64,000 nt of DNA from Xanthomonas sp. SI (GCF_014236855.1 NZ_CP051261.1:496001-560000), one strand, 5' to 3'. Positions 35,705 through 46,558 are shown, counted from the stretch's first letter. Notes: generated by a model not told the origin, from the sequence alone. Numbers and translations: made by a program.

Positions 35705-36070
35705 GGCGCATGGTGTGTGCGCCCGGCGCAGTGCCGGGCGAGGCGACGTAGCGCCGCCGGCATGCGGAGTGCTGGGGGAGCGGCTTCGTCCCGCGACAGG
35801 ATGGCCGAGAGCGCAGCGATTCCGGGCTGCGCTCGTCGCGGTTGAAACCGCTCCTACAGGAAGCTCGGCCAACTCACCGGCGCACTGTAGGAGGGGCTTC
35901 AGCCCCGACAGCATCCGAAACCGCCGAGCATCCGGACTTCTCTCGTCGCGACTGAAGTCGCTCCTACAAGGGACTCGCGGCCTACTCGCTGGGTGCACTG
36001 TAGGAGGGACTTCAGTCCCCGACATCCCTGTCGCGGCGACCTGGCTACTGACGCTGGCCGCGCGCCGCGC
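35705..36070. other. Repeat cluster downstream of algC
   Basis: About 366 bp between two convergent genes. Five interspersed hairpin repeats: 35774-35800 (GGGAGCGGCTTCGTCCCGCG), 35834-35860 (GCGGTTGAAACCGCTCC), 35886-35911 (TGTAGGAGGGGCTTCAGC), 35944-35970 (GCGACTGAAGTCGCTCC) and 35999-36023 (TGTAGGAGGGACTTCAGTC). No coding sequence. Confidence 0.75.
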
Positions 36071-36751
36071 TCAACCGCTGTTCGCCGTCGCAGCCGGCGC
36101 CGTGCCGGTCCCGGGCCGCTTCGCCGCACGGTAGCGTTGCAGCGCGTCGTCGATTTCCTGGTTCAGGCCGAGCCGCTGCTGTTCGAAGTTCTTCTGCATG
36201 CGCAGCTGCCACAGCAGCGCGCGATGCCGCTGCTGCACGTCCTCGACGATCTTGCCGGTCACTTTCTGCCCGGCCAATTCGCGCGCGCCTGCATTGGCCA
36301 GCAGGCCGACCAGGCCTTCGCGCAGGCTGTTGACGTTGTAGCGCGCAGTGTTGATGTTGTTGTCGACGATGCCGATGCGCTCGGAGAACACCCGGCGCAA
36401 CTCCTCTTCGGTCTGGAACGACAGCAGCATCGCCTGGTCGGTGCGCTTGCGCGTCTCCAGCGCCGCCTGGTCGGCGCGCTGCTGTGCGGCATCGGCGGCG
36501 GCCGCTGCGCGCTCCTCGGCATTCAGCGCGCGGCCGACCGCGCCGCTGCGCATCCCGCTCTTGGCGTTGAATTCGTCGCGCGCCTGGTTCACCGCTTCCG
36601 GCGGCAGCGCATCGCTGCACACGCGCTGCCCGCCCTGGTTCCAGCAGTACAGCTTCTTGGATGGCGCCGGCTGCGCTGCGGCCGGCAATGCAATCAGCGC
36701 GAGCAGGACCGGCAACGCGGCCCGGCCCCATGGTCGTTGGATCGGCATCAT
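36071..36751 (-). CDS. Exported DUF4124-like coiled-coil protein
   Basis: A 226-aa protein with a signal peptide (MMPIQRPWGRAALPVLLALI, cleavage near AAAQPA). The start of the mature part, KLYCWNQGGQRVCSDALPPEA, resembles a short DUF4124 domain with two cysteines. The remainder is charged and helical (ALNAEERAAAAADAAQQRAD ... LLWQLRMQKNFEQQRL), likely a coiled coil in the periplasm. Function unknown. It lies 15 bp downstream of pyrE. Confidence 0.7.
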   Translation of the reverse strand: MMPIQRPWGRAALPVLLALIALPAAAQPAPSKKLYCWNQGGQRVCSDALPPEAVNQARDEFNAKSGMRSGAVGRALNAEERAAAAADAAQQRADQAALETRKRTDQAMLLSFQTEEELRRVFSERIGIVDNNINTARYNVNSLREGLVGLLANAGARELAGQKVTGKIVEDVQQRHRALLWQLRMQKNFEQQRLGLNQEIDDALQRYRAAKRPGTGTAPAATANSG

Positions 36752-36766
36752 GGCAGCCCCCTGCTG

Positions 36767-37426
36767 TCAGCCTGACGGATCGCAGCCGTAGCGTGCCCGG
36801 TAGGCCAGCAGCGGTTCGCGGAAGCCGACAAGGTCCGCGTTTCCATCGATGAATGCAAGCAGATCGCCCAGGTGCGCGACCGACACCACAGGAACGCCGG
36901 CCTCCGCCGCCACCGCCTGCGCCGCCGAGCGCCGGTCGTGCTCGCCGGCGATCTCCTGGCGGTCCAGCGCGACCAGGATCGCCGCCGGGAGGCCGCCGGC
37001 CTCGCGGATGATCGCCAGCGCCTCGCGGATCGCGGTGCCGGCGGTGATCACGTCGTCCACGATCAGCACCCGGCGCCCGGCCAGCGGCGCGCCGATCAGG
37101 CTGCCGCCTTCGCCATGGGTCTTGGCTTCCTTGCGGTTGAACGCCAGCGGCAGGTTGCGGTCGCGCTGCGCGTACTCGCAGGCCAGCGCGGTCGCCAGCG
37201 GGATGCCCTTGTAGGCCGGGCCGAACAGCAGGTCGAAGTCGAGCCCGGCGGCATCGGCCGCATCGGCGTAGCACGCCGCCAGGCGCGCCACCGTGCTCCC
37301 GGAATCGAAGCGCCCGGCATTGAAGAAATAGGGACTGATGCGCCCGGACTTCAGCGTGAACTCGCCGAAGCGCAGCGCCTGCGCATCCAGGGCCAATTGC
37401 AGGAAACGTTGCCGGTAGTCGGTCAT
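36767..37426 (-). CDS. pyrE: Orotate phosphoribosyltransferase PyrE
   Basis: A 219-aa type I phosphoribosyltransferase that makes OMP from orotate and PRPP in de novo pyrimidine synthesis. The PRPP motif VLIVDDVITAGT is at 120-131; FGPAYKGIPLA and FNRKEAKTHGEGG are conserved. The start at 37426 is directly next to a border repeat. Co-directional with the DUF4124-like gene and divergent from xthA. Confidence 0.94.
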   Translation of the reverse strand: MTDYRQRFLQLALDAQALRFGEFTLKSGRISPYFFNAGRFDSGSTVARLAACYADAADAAGLDFDLLFGPAYKGIPLATALACEYAQRDRNLPLAFNRKEAKTHGEGGSLIGAPLAGRRVLIVDDVITAGTAIREALAIIREAGGLPAAILVALDRQEIAGEHDRRSAAQAVAAEAGVPVVSVAHLGDLLAFIDGNADLVGFREPLLAYRARYGCDPSG

Positions 37427-37430
37427 TGGG

Positions 37431-37471
37431 AGGCCGGGATTCGGGATTGGGGATGACGGGATTGGTGAAAG
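37431..37471. repeat. Border repeat at the pyrE start
   Basis: GGCCGGGATTCGGGATTGGG, then GATGACGGGATTGGTGAAAGC, touching the pyrE start region. It forms an inverted repeat with 37513-37552 across the pyrE-xthA gap. Confidence 0.78.
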
Positions 37472-37512
37472 CATAGCTGGTCGCGGCCATACAGCGTCCA
37501 CGCATGGGGTAC

Positions 37513-37552
37513 GCTTTCACGAATCCCCAATCCCCCCATCCCGAATCCCGGC
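37513..37552. repeat. Border repeat at the xthA start
   Basis: CTTTCACGAATCCCCAATCC, then CCCCATCCCGAATCCCGGC, ending about 9 bp before the xthA ATG. Arms of about 35 bp pair with 37431-37471. The 40-bp loop contains the divergent promoters. Confidence 0.78.
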
Positions 37553-37561
37553 TCTTCATTC

Positions 37562-38362
37562 ATGCGCATCATCAGCTTCAACGCCAACGGCCTGCGTTCG
37601 GCCGCCACCAAGGGCTTCTTCGAGTGGTTTTCCAGCCAGCACGCCGATGTGCTGTGCGTGCAGGAGACCAAGGCGCAGGAGCATCAACTGGCCGGGCCGG
37701 CGTTCCTGCCGGACGGCTACCGCGTCTGGTTCCGCGATGCCAGCACCAAGAAGGGCTACAGCGGCGTGGCCATCTACAGCAAGCGTGAGCCCGACGAAGT
37801 GCGCACCGCGCTGGGCTGGCCCGAGTTCGACGAAGAGGGCCGCTACCTGGAAGCGCGCTTCGGCAACCTGAGCGTGGTCTCGTTCTACATCCCCTCCGGC
37901 TCGTCGGGCGAGCTGCGCCAGGGCTACAAGTTCCAGGTCATGGACTGGCTGCGGCCGATCCTGGACGAATGGCTGGCCAGCGGCCGCGACTACGTGCTGT
38001 GCGGCGACTGGAACATCGTGCGCTCGGCGCTGGACATCAAGAACTGGAAGTCCAACCAGAAGAATTCCGGCTGCCTGCCGGCCGAGCGCGACTGGCTCAA
38101 CGGCCTGTGCGCCGATCGCGCCGAAGACGCCGACGCGGCCAGCGGCCGCGGCTGGGTCGACGCCTACCGCGCGCTGCACCCGGAAGGCCAGGACTACACC
38201 TGGTGGAGCAATCGCGGCGCCGCGCGCGCCAACGACGTGGGTTGGCGCATCGACTACCAGTTCGTCACTCCCTCGCTGCGCGAGCGCCTGCAGGGCTGCG
38301 CGATCTACACCGCGCAGCGCTTCTCCGACCATGCGCCGTTCGTGGTGGATTACCGCGAATGA
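37562..38362 (+). CDS. xthA: Exodeoxyribonuclease III XthA
   Basis: A 266-aa AP endonuclease/3' exonuclease of the EEP fold: MRIISFNANGLRSA, the metal-binding Glu in CVQETKA, YSGVAIYSK, the GDWNIV motif, and the C-terminal SDHAPFVVDY. It works in base excision repair. The stop TGA overlaps the start of ampG. Confidence 0.94.
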   Translation: MRIISFNANGLRSAATKGFFEWFSSQHADVLCVQETKAQEHQLAGPAFLPDGYRVWFRDASTKKGYSGVAIYSKREPDEVRTALGWPEFDEEGRYLEARFGNLSVVSFYIPSGSSGELRQGYKFQVMDWLRPILDEWLASGRDYVLCGDWNIVRSALDIKNWKSNQKNSGCLPAERDWLNGLCADRAEDADAASGRGWVDAYRALHPEGQDYTWWSNRGAARANDVGWRIDYQFVTPSLRERLQGCAIYTAQRFSDHAPFVVDYRE

Positions 38363-39675
38363 GCGGCACCGCATCCGCGCCGGGGTCCTACAAGGGCTGG
38401 GCCGGGATCAAGCGCGCCTTCGCCACGCCGTCGGCGGCGACGATGGCCCTGCTCGGCTTCGGCAGCGGCCTGCCGTTCCTGTTGATCGCTTCGCAGACCC
38501 TGTCCACGCGCCTGCGCGACGTCGGCCTGGACCTGGGCAGCATCGGCCTGATCAGCCTGGCCAGCTTCTTCTACCTGCTCAAGTTCCTGTGGGCGCCGCT
38601 GCTGGACCGCTATCCGTTCCCGCTGGTCGCGTTCCTGGGCCGGCGCCGCTCGTGGCTGCTGGTGTCGCAGCTGGGGGTCACGATCGGCCTGGCGGCGCTG
38701 GCGCTGATGCGCCCGGAGTTGAGCGTCGGCGGGCTGGTGCTGTGGGTGCTGATCGCCTCCTTCGCCGGCGCCACCCAGGATTCGGTGGTCGATGCGTACC
38801 GGATCGAGATCGCCCCGGCCTCGGCGCAGGCCGCGCTCGCCGCGACCTATACCTTCGGCTACCGCATCGGCCTGATCCTGTCCGGCGCCGGCGCGCTGTA
38901 CCTGGCCCAGTTCGGCGACTGGACCCTGGCCTATCTGGTGATGGCCGGGCTGATGCTGCTGCCGATCGCCACCACCTTGCTGTGCCGCGAACCGGAGGTG
39001 CCGGTGGCCACGGTGGTGCGCAAGATCGACGTGGTCGGCGCGTTCTGGCAGCCGATCTCCAGCTTCTTCACCAGCAACGGCCTGGCGCTGGGCCTGGGGC
39101 TGCTGCTGTTCGTGGGCCTGTTCAAGTTCCCCGACCAGGTGATCGGGGTGATGTCCGGGCCGTTCTACCTGGACTCGGGCTTCAGCAAGGCCGACATCGC
39201 CACCGTCTCCAAGCTGTTCGGGGTGTGGATGGGCATCGCCGGCGCCTTCGCCGGCGGCCTGGCGGTGGCGGCGTTCGGCTTCCGGCGCATGCTGTTCGTG
39301 GCCGCGCTGGGCGTGGCGCTGTCGAATCTGGCGTTCCTGCTGATGGCCCAGCATCCCGGGCAGCTGTGGTCGTTCTACGCCGCGCTCAGTGCCGACAACC
39401 TGTTCCAGGGCTTCGCCGGCACCGTGCTGGTCGCCTTCATGTCGTCGCTGACCGACCGCAATTTCACCGCCACCCAGTACGCGCTGCTGGTGTCGCTGGC
39501 CAACCTGCCCGGCAAGTTCGTCGGCGGCGCCTCCGGTTATATCGTTGAGGCCACCTCCTACAGCACCTTCTTCGTGCTCAGCGCGTTCACGGTGATCCCG
39601 ACTCTGCTGCTGCTGGCCTGGCTGTGGCCGCGGATCCGCGAACAATCGGCGCCCGCCGCGCCGCAGGCGGATTGA
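38359..39675 (+). CDS. ampG: AmpG-type muropeptide permease
   Basis: A 438-aa major-facilitator protein with about twelve helices. The signature stretches GFGSGLPFLLIASQTLSTRL, FLWAPLLDRYPFP, FAGATQDSVVDAYRIE and FPDQVIGVMSGPFY fit AmpG, which imports GlcNAc-anhydroMurNAc peptides released from peptidoglycan. It overlaps xthA by 4 bp. With anmK 340 bp away, it makes up two steps of cell wall recycling. Confidence 0.87.
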   Translation: MSGTASAPGSYKGWAGIKRAFATPSAATMALLGFGSGLPFLLIASQTLSTRLRDVGLDLGSIGLISLASFFYLLKFLWAPLLDRYPFPLVAFLGRRRSWLLVSQLGVTIGLAALALMRPELSVGGLVLWVLIASFAGATQDSVVDAYRIEIAPASAQAALAATYTFGYRIGLILSGAGALYLAQFGDWTLAYLVMAGLMLLPIATTLLCREPEVPVATVVRKIDVVGAFWQPISSFFTSNGLALGLGLLLFVGLFKFPDQVIGVMSGPFYLDSGFSKADIATVSKLFGVWMGIAGAFAGGLAVAAFGFRRMLFVAALGVALSNLAFLLMAQHPGQLWSFYAALSADNLFQGFAGTVLVAFMSSLTDRNFTATQYALLVSLANLPGKFVGGASGYIVEATSYSTFFVLSAFTVIPTLLLLAWLWPRIREQSAPAAPQAD

Positions 39676-39745
39676 AAGCCCGCCCGGACTTGCGGATGAT
39701 GCATGGCGGCGCCTGGGGCGCGCCGCCGTCCGCTCGGGAGTCCGC

Positions 39746-39973
39746 ATGACCGATCTGCTGTTGCGCGACATCGACCCCATCCTGGTCGATCGGATCCGCC
39801 GCATCGCCGTGGCCCGCGGCTGGACCCAGCACCAGACCGTGCTGAACCTGATCGAACAGGGTTTGTTCGCCAGCGAGCACGAGGTGCGCAGCGGCTTCGA
39901 GAATCCGGAGGTGGATGCCTTGTCCGACGCGATCGCCGCGTTGCGCGAACTGCCGGCCGGTGCCGGCTTCTGA
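39746..39973 (+). CDS. Small ribbon-helix-helix-like protein
   Basis: A 75-aa acidic protein: MTDLLLRDIDPILVDRIRRI, AVARGWTQHQTVLNLIEQGL, then ALSDAIAALRELPAGAGF. The short strand plus two helices in the first 45 residues look like an Arc/CopG-type DNA-binding fold, as in many antitoxins and small regulators. No partner toxin gene is beside it. Function not known. Confidence 0.65.
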   Translation: MTDLLLRDIDPILVDRIRRIAVARGWTQHQTVLNLIEQGLFASEHEVRSGFENPEVDALSDAIAALRELPAGAGF

Positions 39974-40015
39974 GTCGCGTGTCGGCGCGCATGGCGCCGA
40001 GCGGTGCCGTCTTCG

Positions 40016-41146
40016 TCAGGCCAGGTGGATCGCGCCGAGGATGCGCGGCCCGCGTGCGCCGCTGACCGAAGGCAGGTTACCGGGCAAGCCGGCCAGGGTC
40101 TGCCGCGCCAGCCAGGCGAAGCCCATCGCTTCCACGTAGTCCGGATCCAGGCCCAGCGCCTGCGTGGACAGCACCTGCACGCCCGGCAGCCGCGCCTGCA
40201 GCCGCGCCAGCAACAGCGGGTTGTGCACGCCGCCGCCGCAGACCAGCAATTGCCGGGTCGCCGGCTGCTGCGCCAGCAGCGCGTTGGCCACGGTGGCCGC
40301 GGTCAGTTCCAGCAGGGTCGCCTGCACCGCCGCGGCCGGATGCGCGGCCGGCTCCAGCAGCGCGTCCACCCAGCGCAGGTGGAACTGCTCGCGCCCGGTG
40401 CTCTTGGGCGGGGCCAGTGCGAACCAGGGATCGGCCAGCAAGCGCTGCAGCAGGCCGTCGTCGACCTGGCCGCTGGCGGCGAAGGCGCCGCCGGCATCGT
40501 AGGGCTGGCCCAGATGGCGCTGGCACCAGGCATCGAGCAGCGCGTTGGCCGGGCCGGTGTCGAACCCGCGTACGCTGCCGTGCGCCGGCAGCAGGGTCAG
40601 GTTGCCGATCCCGCCCAGGTTCAGCACCGCGCGGTCCTCGTGCGCCGCGCCCAGCATCGCCGCGTGGAAGGCCGGCATCAGCGGCGCGCCATGGCCGCCG
40701 GCGGCGACATCGCGGCGACGGAAGTCGCACACCGTGGCGATGCCGGTCAGCTCGGCGATGCGGTTGCCGTCGCCCAGTTGCCAGGTGAAGGCGGGATTGG
40801 CCAGCGGCCGGTGGCGCACGGTCTGTCCGTGCGAACCGATCGCGCGGACTTCGGCAGGCGCGACGCCGGCTTCCTCCAGCAGGCGCATCGCGGCCTCGGC
40901 GAAGGCGATCGCCACTTCCGCATCGAGCCGGCCCAGCGTATCCAGCGAATCGATGTCGCCGCCTTCGCCCAGTGCGATCAACGCCTCGCGCTGGCGCGGC
41001 GCCCAGGCAGAGGTGCGGCCCAGGCGCAGCTGCGCCTGGCCATCGGCGCCGAAGCGCACCAGCGCGGCGTCGATGCCATCGGCGCTGGTGCCGGACATCA
41101 GGCCGAGGAACAGGGCCTCGTCATCGAGTGCGATCGGATCAGGCAT
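40016..41146 (-). CDS. anmK: Anhydro-N-acetylmuramic acid kinase AnmK
   Basis: A 376-aa sugar kinase of the ASKHA fold. [18 protein letters not shown] near the N-terminus is the family signature, with [24 protein letters not shown] and [10 protein letters not shown] following. It converts anhydroMurNAc to MurNAc-6-phosphate in peptidoglycan recycling. It converges with the ampG/75-aa genes and is followed upstream by an M23 endopeptidase on the same strand. Confidence 0.94.
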   Translation of the reverse strand: MPDPIALDDEALFLGLMSGTSADGIDAALVRFGADGQAQLRLGRTSAWAPRQREALIALGEGGDIDSLDTLGRLDAEVAIAFAEAAMRLLEEAGVAPAEVRAIGSHGQTVRHRPLANPAFTWQLGDGNRIAELTGIATVCDFRRRDVAAGGHGAPLMPAFHAAMLGAAHEDRAVLNLGGIGNLTLLPAHGSVRGFDTGPANALLDAWCQRHLGQPYDAGGAFAASGQVDDGLLQRLLADPWFALAPPKSTGREQFHLRWVDALLEPAAHPAAAVQATLLELTAATVANALLAQQPATRQLLVCGGGVHNPLLLARLQARLPGVQVLSTQALGLDPDYVEAMGFAWLARQTLAGLPGNLPSVSGARGPRILGAIHLA

Positions 41147-41188
41147 TGCAAGGCACCAGGCAGCGTCAGCGCCGCAGCGTGGGCGAGC

Positions 41189-41216
41189 GGCGGCGGCGCG
41201 TCAATCCGCGCCGCCG
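41189..41216. other. GC hairpin between anmK and M23 peptidase genes
   Basis: GGCGGCGCG and CGCGCCGCC pair around a 6-bp loop (41192-41215). Without a T-run on either side it is not a classical terminator, but it could influence anmK expression within the operon. Confidence 0.4.
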
Positions 41217-41236
41217 TGGCGAGGCAGGTACGCGGC

Positions 41237-42706
41237 TCAGCCGGCGTCGCTGGACTGCGCCGACTTGGCCGAGGCGACAGTCTTCTTCTTCTTCGCCGGG
41301 GCATCGCCCTTCGCCGGTGCGGCGTCGGCGTAGATCAGCTTCTCCACGCGCTGGATGCGCGCCAGCGCGGGCGAGGTCTGCGCACGGAACGCGGCCAGCT
41401 CGGTGCCGGCCAGCGGCGTCGGCGGCGGCATCGTCACCGACGCCGGATTGCGTTGCACCCCGTCCACGCGGAATTCGTAGTGCAGGTGCGGGCCGGTGGC
41501 CATGCCGGTCATGCCGACGAAGCCGATCACCGTGCCCTGGTTGATGCGCTGGCCGGCCTTGATCCCGCCGAAGCGCGACATGTGCCCGTACAGCGTGCTG
41601 TAGCCCTTGCCGTGATCCAGGATCACCACGTTGCCGTAGCCGCGCTGGGTGCCGACGAACTGCACCCGCGCATCGCCGGCGGCCATGATCGGCGTGCCCG
41701 ACGGCGCCGCGTAGTCGATGCCCTTGTGCATGCGCATGGTGCCCAGCACCGGATGCTTGCGCGCGCCGAAGGTCGAGCTGATCCGGCTGTAGGACACCGG
41801 CATGCGGATGAAGCTCTTCTTCAGCGGCCGCCCGCTGACGTCGAAGTACTCGGCCGGCTTGCCGTCGCGCTCGAAGCGGAAACCGCTGTAGGTCTTGCCG
41901 CGGGTGGTGAAGGTCGCCGCCAGGATCTTGCTGGTGTCGATCCGCTCGCCTTCGCGCCAGGTTTCGTCCATCACCACGCTGAAGCGGTCGCCCGGCTGCA
42001 GGTCCTTGTCGAAGTCGATGTCGTACTTGAAGATCTCGTCGGTCATCGTCGCGATCGCCGACGGCGACAGCCCGGCCTTGCGCGCGGCCACGTACAGCGA
42101 GCTGGTGATTTCGCCGCTGATGACCGCGGTGCGGGTGCTGGTCTCGCGCTCGGTCACCTTCTCGCGGATGTCGTCGCCGAGCAGCGACAGTTCCACGCGG
42201 TGGGTGGCGTCGCGGTCGAAGCGGATCCCGCGCAGGCTGCCGGCCACCGGCAGGTCGAAGCCGATCTCGGCGCCGGGGCGCAGCTTGGTCAGCGCCTCGC
42301 GCGTGCCGGGGTGGTCCAGCACCTGGTGCATCACCGTGGCCGGGATGTCGAGCTGTTCGAACACCGCGCCCAGGGTCTGCCCGGGCTGGATCCGCACCAC
42401 CTGCCAGCTGTCGCCGGCCACGCCCTGCTGCTGGGCCAGCGAGATCGGCGGCAACGGCAGCGCCAGCGTCGCGTGCGTGGTCTGCAGCGGCACGTCGATC
42501 GCATTGGAGAAGCCGGGCACGATCGTGGCCACCAGCGCGCCGATGGTGGCGAACAGGCTGGCGTGGATCCAGTGGCGGCGGGTCCAGCGGCCGGCGGGGA
42601 AGTGCTGCGTCAGCTGCCGATGCAGTGCGGTGTCGTGAAGCACATGGAGACGTTGCTGGAAGCGCTGCTTGCGCGCGCGTTCCTGTTCGGTTTCGCTGTT
42701 CTGCAT
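41237..42706 (-). CDS. M23 peptidoglycan endopeptidase (MepM-like)
   Basis: A 489-aa bitopic protein: cytoplasmic 47 residues, one helix at about 48-68, an OapA/LysM-like domain (VVRIQPGQTLGAVFEQL at about 104-120), a linker, then a LytM catalytic domain. Zinc ligands are intact: His327 and Asp331 in HKGID, and His407/His409 in HLHYE. It cleaves peptidoglycan cross-bridges for cell elongation. The start is the ATG at 42706 rather than an earlier TTG. The C-terminus (KKKKTVASAKSAQSSDAG) is Lys/Ser rich. Confidence 0.9.
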   Translation of the reverse strand: MQNSETEQERARKQRFQQRLHVLHDTALHRQLTQHFPAGRWTRRHWIHASLFATIGALVATIVPGFSNAIDVPLQTTHATLALPLPPISLAQQQGVAGDSWQVVRIQPGQTLGAVFEQLDIPATVMHQVLDHPGTREALTKLRPGAEIGFDLPVAGSLRGIRFDRDATHRVELSLLGDDIREKVTERETSTRTAVISGEITSSLYVAARKAGLSPSAIATMTDEIFKYDIDFDKDLQPGDRFSVVMDETWREGERIDTSKILAATFTTRGKTYSGFRFERDGKPAEYFDVSGRPLKKSFIRMPVSYSRISSTFGARKHPVLGTMRMHKGIDYAAPSGTPIMAAGDARVQFVGTQRGYGNVVILDHGKGYSTLYGHMSRFGGIKAGQRINQGTVIGFVGMTGMATGPHLHYEFRVDGVQRNPASVTMPPPTPLAGTELAAFRAQTSPALARIQRVEKLIYADAAPAKGDAPAKKKKTVASAKSAQSSDAG

Positions 42707-42873
42707 CAAGGCTTCCTCATGAGCCCGAAGCGCGAGCTCAAAACTCGGCTACCATAAACACCGATCAACAGCGCGTCAAACCATTGAACCGGCTCAGGTT
42801 TTCGCCGGATGCGCAGTTAACTCGCACTTAACGTCATTCATGTTGCCTGGCGGCAACCCGTCGGAGTTCCGTT

Positions 42874-44085
42874 TTGTCCACGATTGAAGAGTCTCTTGCC
42901 CTGATCGGCCGCGGTGCCGACGAAATCCTCAAACGCGAAGAACTGGAAGCGCGGCTGCGTACCGGCCGCCCGTTGCGCGTGAAAGCCGGTTTCGACCCGA
43001 CCGCGCCCGACCTGCACATCGGCCATACCGTGTTGCTGAACAAGATGCGTCAGTTCCAGCAACTGGGCCACCAGGTGATTTTCCTGATCGGCGACTTCAC
43101 CGGCATGATCGGCGACCCCACCGGCAAGAACGTCACCCGCAAGCCGCTGACCCGCGAGGACGTGCTCGCCAACGCGCGCACCTACGAGGAGCAGGTGTTC
43201 AAGGTGCTGGACCGCGAGCGCACCGAAGTGCGCTTCAACTCGGAGTGGTTCGGGCAGATGAGCGCGGCCGACATGATCCGCCTGGCCGGCCAGCATACGG
43301 TGGCGCGCATGCTTGAGCGCGACGACTTCGCCAAGCGCTATGCCGCGCAGCAGTCCATCGCCATCCACGAATTCCTGTATCCGCTGGTGCAGGGCTACGA
43401 TTCGGTGGCCTTGAAGGCCGACGTCGAACTGGGCGGCACCGATCAGAAGTTCAACCTGCTGATGGGGCGTGGCCTGCAGGAGCATTACGGGCAGCCGGCG
43501 CAGATCGTGCTGACCATGCCGCTGCTGGAGGGCCTGGACGGGGTCAACAAGATGTCCAAGTCGCTGGGCAACTACATCGGCATCAGCGAGCCGGCGATCG
43601 ACATCGTCACCAAGACCATGAAGATCGGCGACGAGCTGATGTGGCGCTGGATCGAGCTGCTGTCCTTCGATATAAGCCTGAGCGAAGCGCAGGAACTGAA
43701 GCGGCAGGTGCAGGCCGGCGCATTGCACCCGCGCGAAGTGAAGCTGCGCCTGGCCCGCGAGCTGACCACGCGCTTTCACGACGCCGCGGCGGCCGAGCAG
43801 GCCATCGTCGGCTGGCATGCGGTGGTGACCGGGCAGGGCGACACCAGCGCATTGCCGCTGCAGGACGTGGCGGTGCCGGCGGAAGGCCTGCGCATCGCCG
43901 CGCTGCTGACCGCCGCCGGGCTGACCGCCAGCAACTCCGAGGCCAGCCGCAAGCTCAAGGAGCGCGCGGTACGCGTGGAAGGCGAGGTGGTGGAAGACCC
44001 GCAGCACAGCTTCGTGCCCGGATTCGAAGGCGTGTTGCAGGTCGGCAAGCGCACCTTTGCGCGGGTGCGCCTGGTCTTGGCCTGA
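42874..44085 (+). CDS. tyrS: Tyrosyl-tRNA synthetase TyrS
   Basis: A 403-aa class I synthetase. HIGH is at 48-51 (DLHIGH), KMSKS at 226-230, and a C-terminal S4-type RNA-binding domain spans about 335-403. It starts at TTG (42874), preceded by a GGAG at 42862-42865; no ATG lies closer. The TyrZ-like length and [13 protein letters not shown] are typical of this group. The rRNA operon leader begins about 250 bp downstream. Confidence 0.94.
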   Translation: MSTIEESLALIGRGADEILKREELEARLRTGRPLRVKAGFDPTAPDLHIGHTVLLNKMRQFQQLGHQVIFLIGDFTGMIGDPTGKNVTRKPLTREDVLANARTYEEQVFKVLDRERTEVRFNSEWFGQMSAADMIRLAGQHTVARMLERDDFAKRYAAQQSIAIHEFLYPLVQGYDSVALKADVELGGTDQKFNLLMGRGLQEHYGQPAQIVLTMPLLEGLDGVNKMSKSLGNYIGISEPAIDIVTKTMKIGDELMWRWIELLSFDISLSEAQELKRQVQAGALHPREVKLRLARELTTRFHDAAAAEQAIVGWHAVVTGQGDTSALPLQDVAVPAEGLRIAALLTAAGLTASNSEASRKLKERAVRVEGEVVEDPQHSFVPGFEGVLQVGKRTFARVRLVLA

Positions 44086-44339
44086 GCGCGATGGCGGCCG
44101 AGCGCCGCCATCGCCTGCGGTGACAGCCTTAAGTAGTAGTAGAGCCTGGGCTGCGAGCTGCGTCCTTATTAGTGATGTGCATCGCATGGGCGCGTACTGC
44201 GACGGTGCAGTGAAAAAATCTTTCACACCCCCTTCCCAAGCGGCGGGTTTGCAGCCATACTTTCCCTCCCCCGACGCAACGCCTTGCGGCAACGCAACAG
44301 CAACGCGGCGGGGTCGTCAAAAACCTCCTCAAAAAGGTA
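44086..44339. other. Intergenic region between tyrS and rRNA promoters
   Basis: Non-coding. Nothing recognised apart from lower-GC stretches approaching the rRNA promoters. Confidence 0.5.
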
Positions 44340-44367
44340 TTGACGGCAACAAAAAAGCCGCTATGAT
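44340..44367 (+). promoter_or_regulatory. rrn promoter P1
   Basis: TTGACG at 44340-44345 and TATGAT at 44362-44367 with 16 bp between, then a GGGCGGCT discriminator. Same architecture as P2, 99 bp downstream. Confidence 0.85.
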
Positions 44368-44438
44368 GGGCGGCTAGGTTCAGCGGAAAGCCTTCGGGTT
44401 TGAAGCGGGGCTAACGTCAAAACCTCCGAAACGAGGTG

Positions 44439-44466
44439 TTGACGGAAAGAAAAAGTCCGCTATAAT
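44439..44466 (+). promoter_or_regulatory. rrn promoter P2
   Basis: TTGACG at 44439-44444 and TATAAT at 44461-44466 with 16 bp between, then GGGCGGCT. The -10 matches consensus better than P1; it is probably the stronger promoter. Confidence 0.88.
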
Positions 44467-44530
44467 GGGCGGCTCGCTACGACGGAAACGTCGCAAGCGA
44501 AACGGGAAAGGCGCTGAGGCCGGCCCCAAA

Positions 44531-44547
44531 GTTCTTTGACAGTGTGC
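44531..44547 (+). promoter_or_regulatory. boxA-like antitermination sequence, 16S leader
   Basis: GTTCTTTGACAGTG, matching the boxA core needed for Nus-factor antitermination of rRNA. Confidence 0.7.
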
Positions 44548-44698
44548 GCAGGTAACTTGTGAGGGCGCCTGCAGGTGGAAGTATGTCCATCTTGCAGACG
44601 TTCGAATCAAGAGCAACAAATCAATTGCTAAGCAAGCGATACGTAAGCTTGGTTTGAACTCTGCATATTCAAAGTATTGACCTTCGGGTCTGTAATTT

Positions 44699-46244
<1,546 letters not shown>

Positions 46245-46328
46245 GAGCAAGACAACTACGCCTACAGGCGTCCTCACAAGTAACCTGCATTCAGAGAGTT
46301 CCGCCACAGGGCGGGGCACCCCGATTTC

Positions 46329-46404
46329 GGGGCCATAGCTCAGCTGGGAGAGCACCTGCTTTGCAAGCAGGGGGTCGTCGGTTCGATCCCGACTGGCTCC
46401 ACCA
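46329..46404 (+). tRNA. tRNA-Ala (TGC)
   Basis: 76 nt, acceptor GGGGCCA pairing with TGGCTCC, anticodon loop CTTTGCAAG (TGC), encoded CCA. First spacer tRNA of the rRNA operon. Confidence 0.96.
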
Positions 46405-46481
46405 GATTTGCAGATCCCTCTGCAAACGCCCGCACATCCATGTGCGGACTGTCTAAGGGAACTGCAAGAGCGCAAGACTTT

Positions 46482-46558
<77 letters not shown>

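Noticed and set aside
32783..36025. Minus-strand open frame of 1,080 codons across coaBC, dut and algC
   Set aside because: Shadow of three overlapping genes with intact motifs on the plus strand.
39398..39560. Frame extension or alternative start of the AmpG gene
   Set aside because: The start at 38359 overlaps xthA and begins at the conserved first helix; internal starts would remove several helices.
40004..42757. Plus-strand open frame across anmK and the M23 peptidase
   Set aside because: Shadow of two well-recognised minus-strand genes.
42707..42873. T-box or riboswitch upstream of tyrS
   Set aside because: No conserved T-box core or other aptamer signature is visible; T-boxes are not expected in this group.
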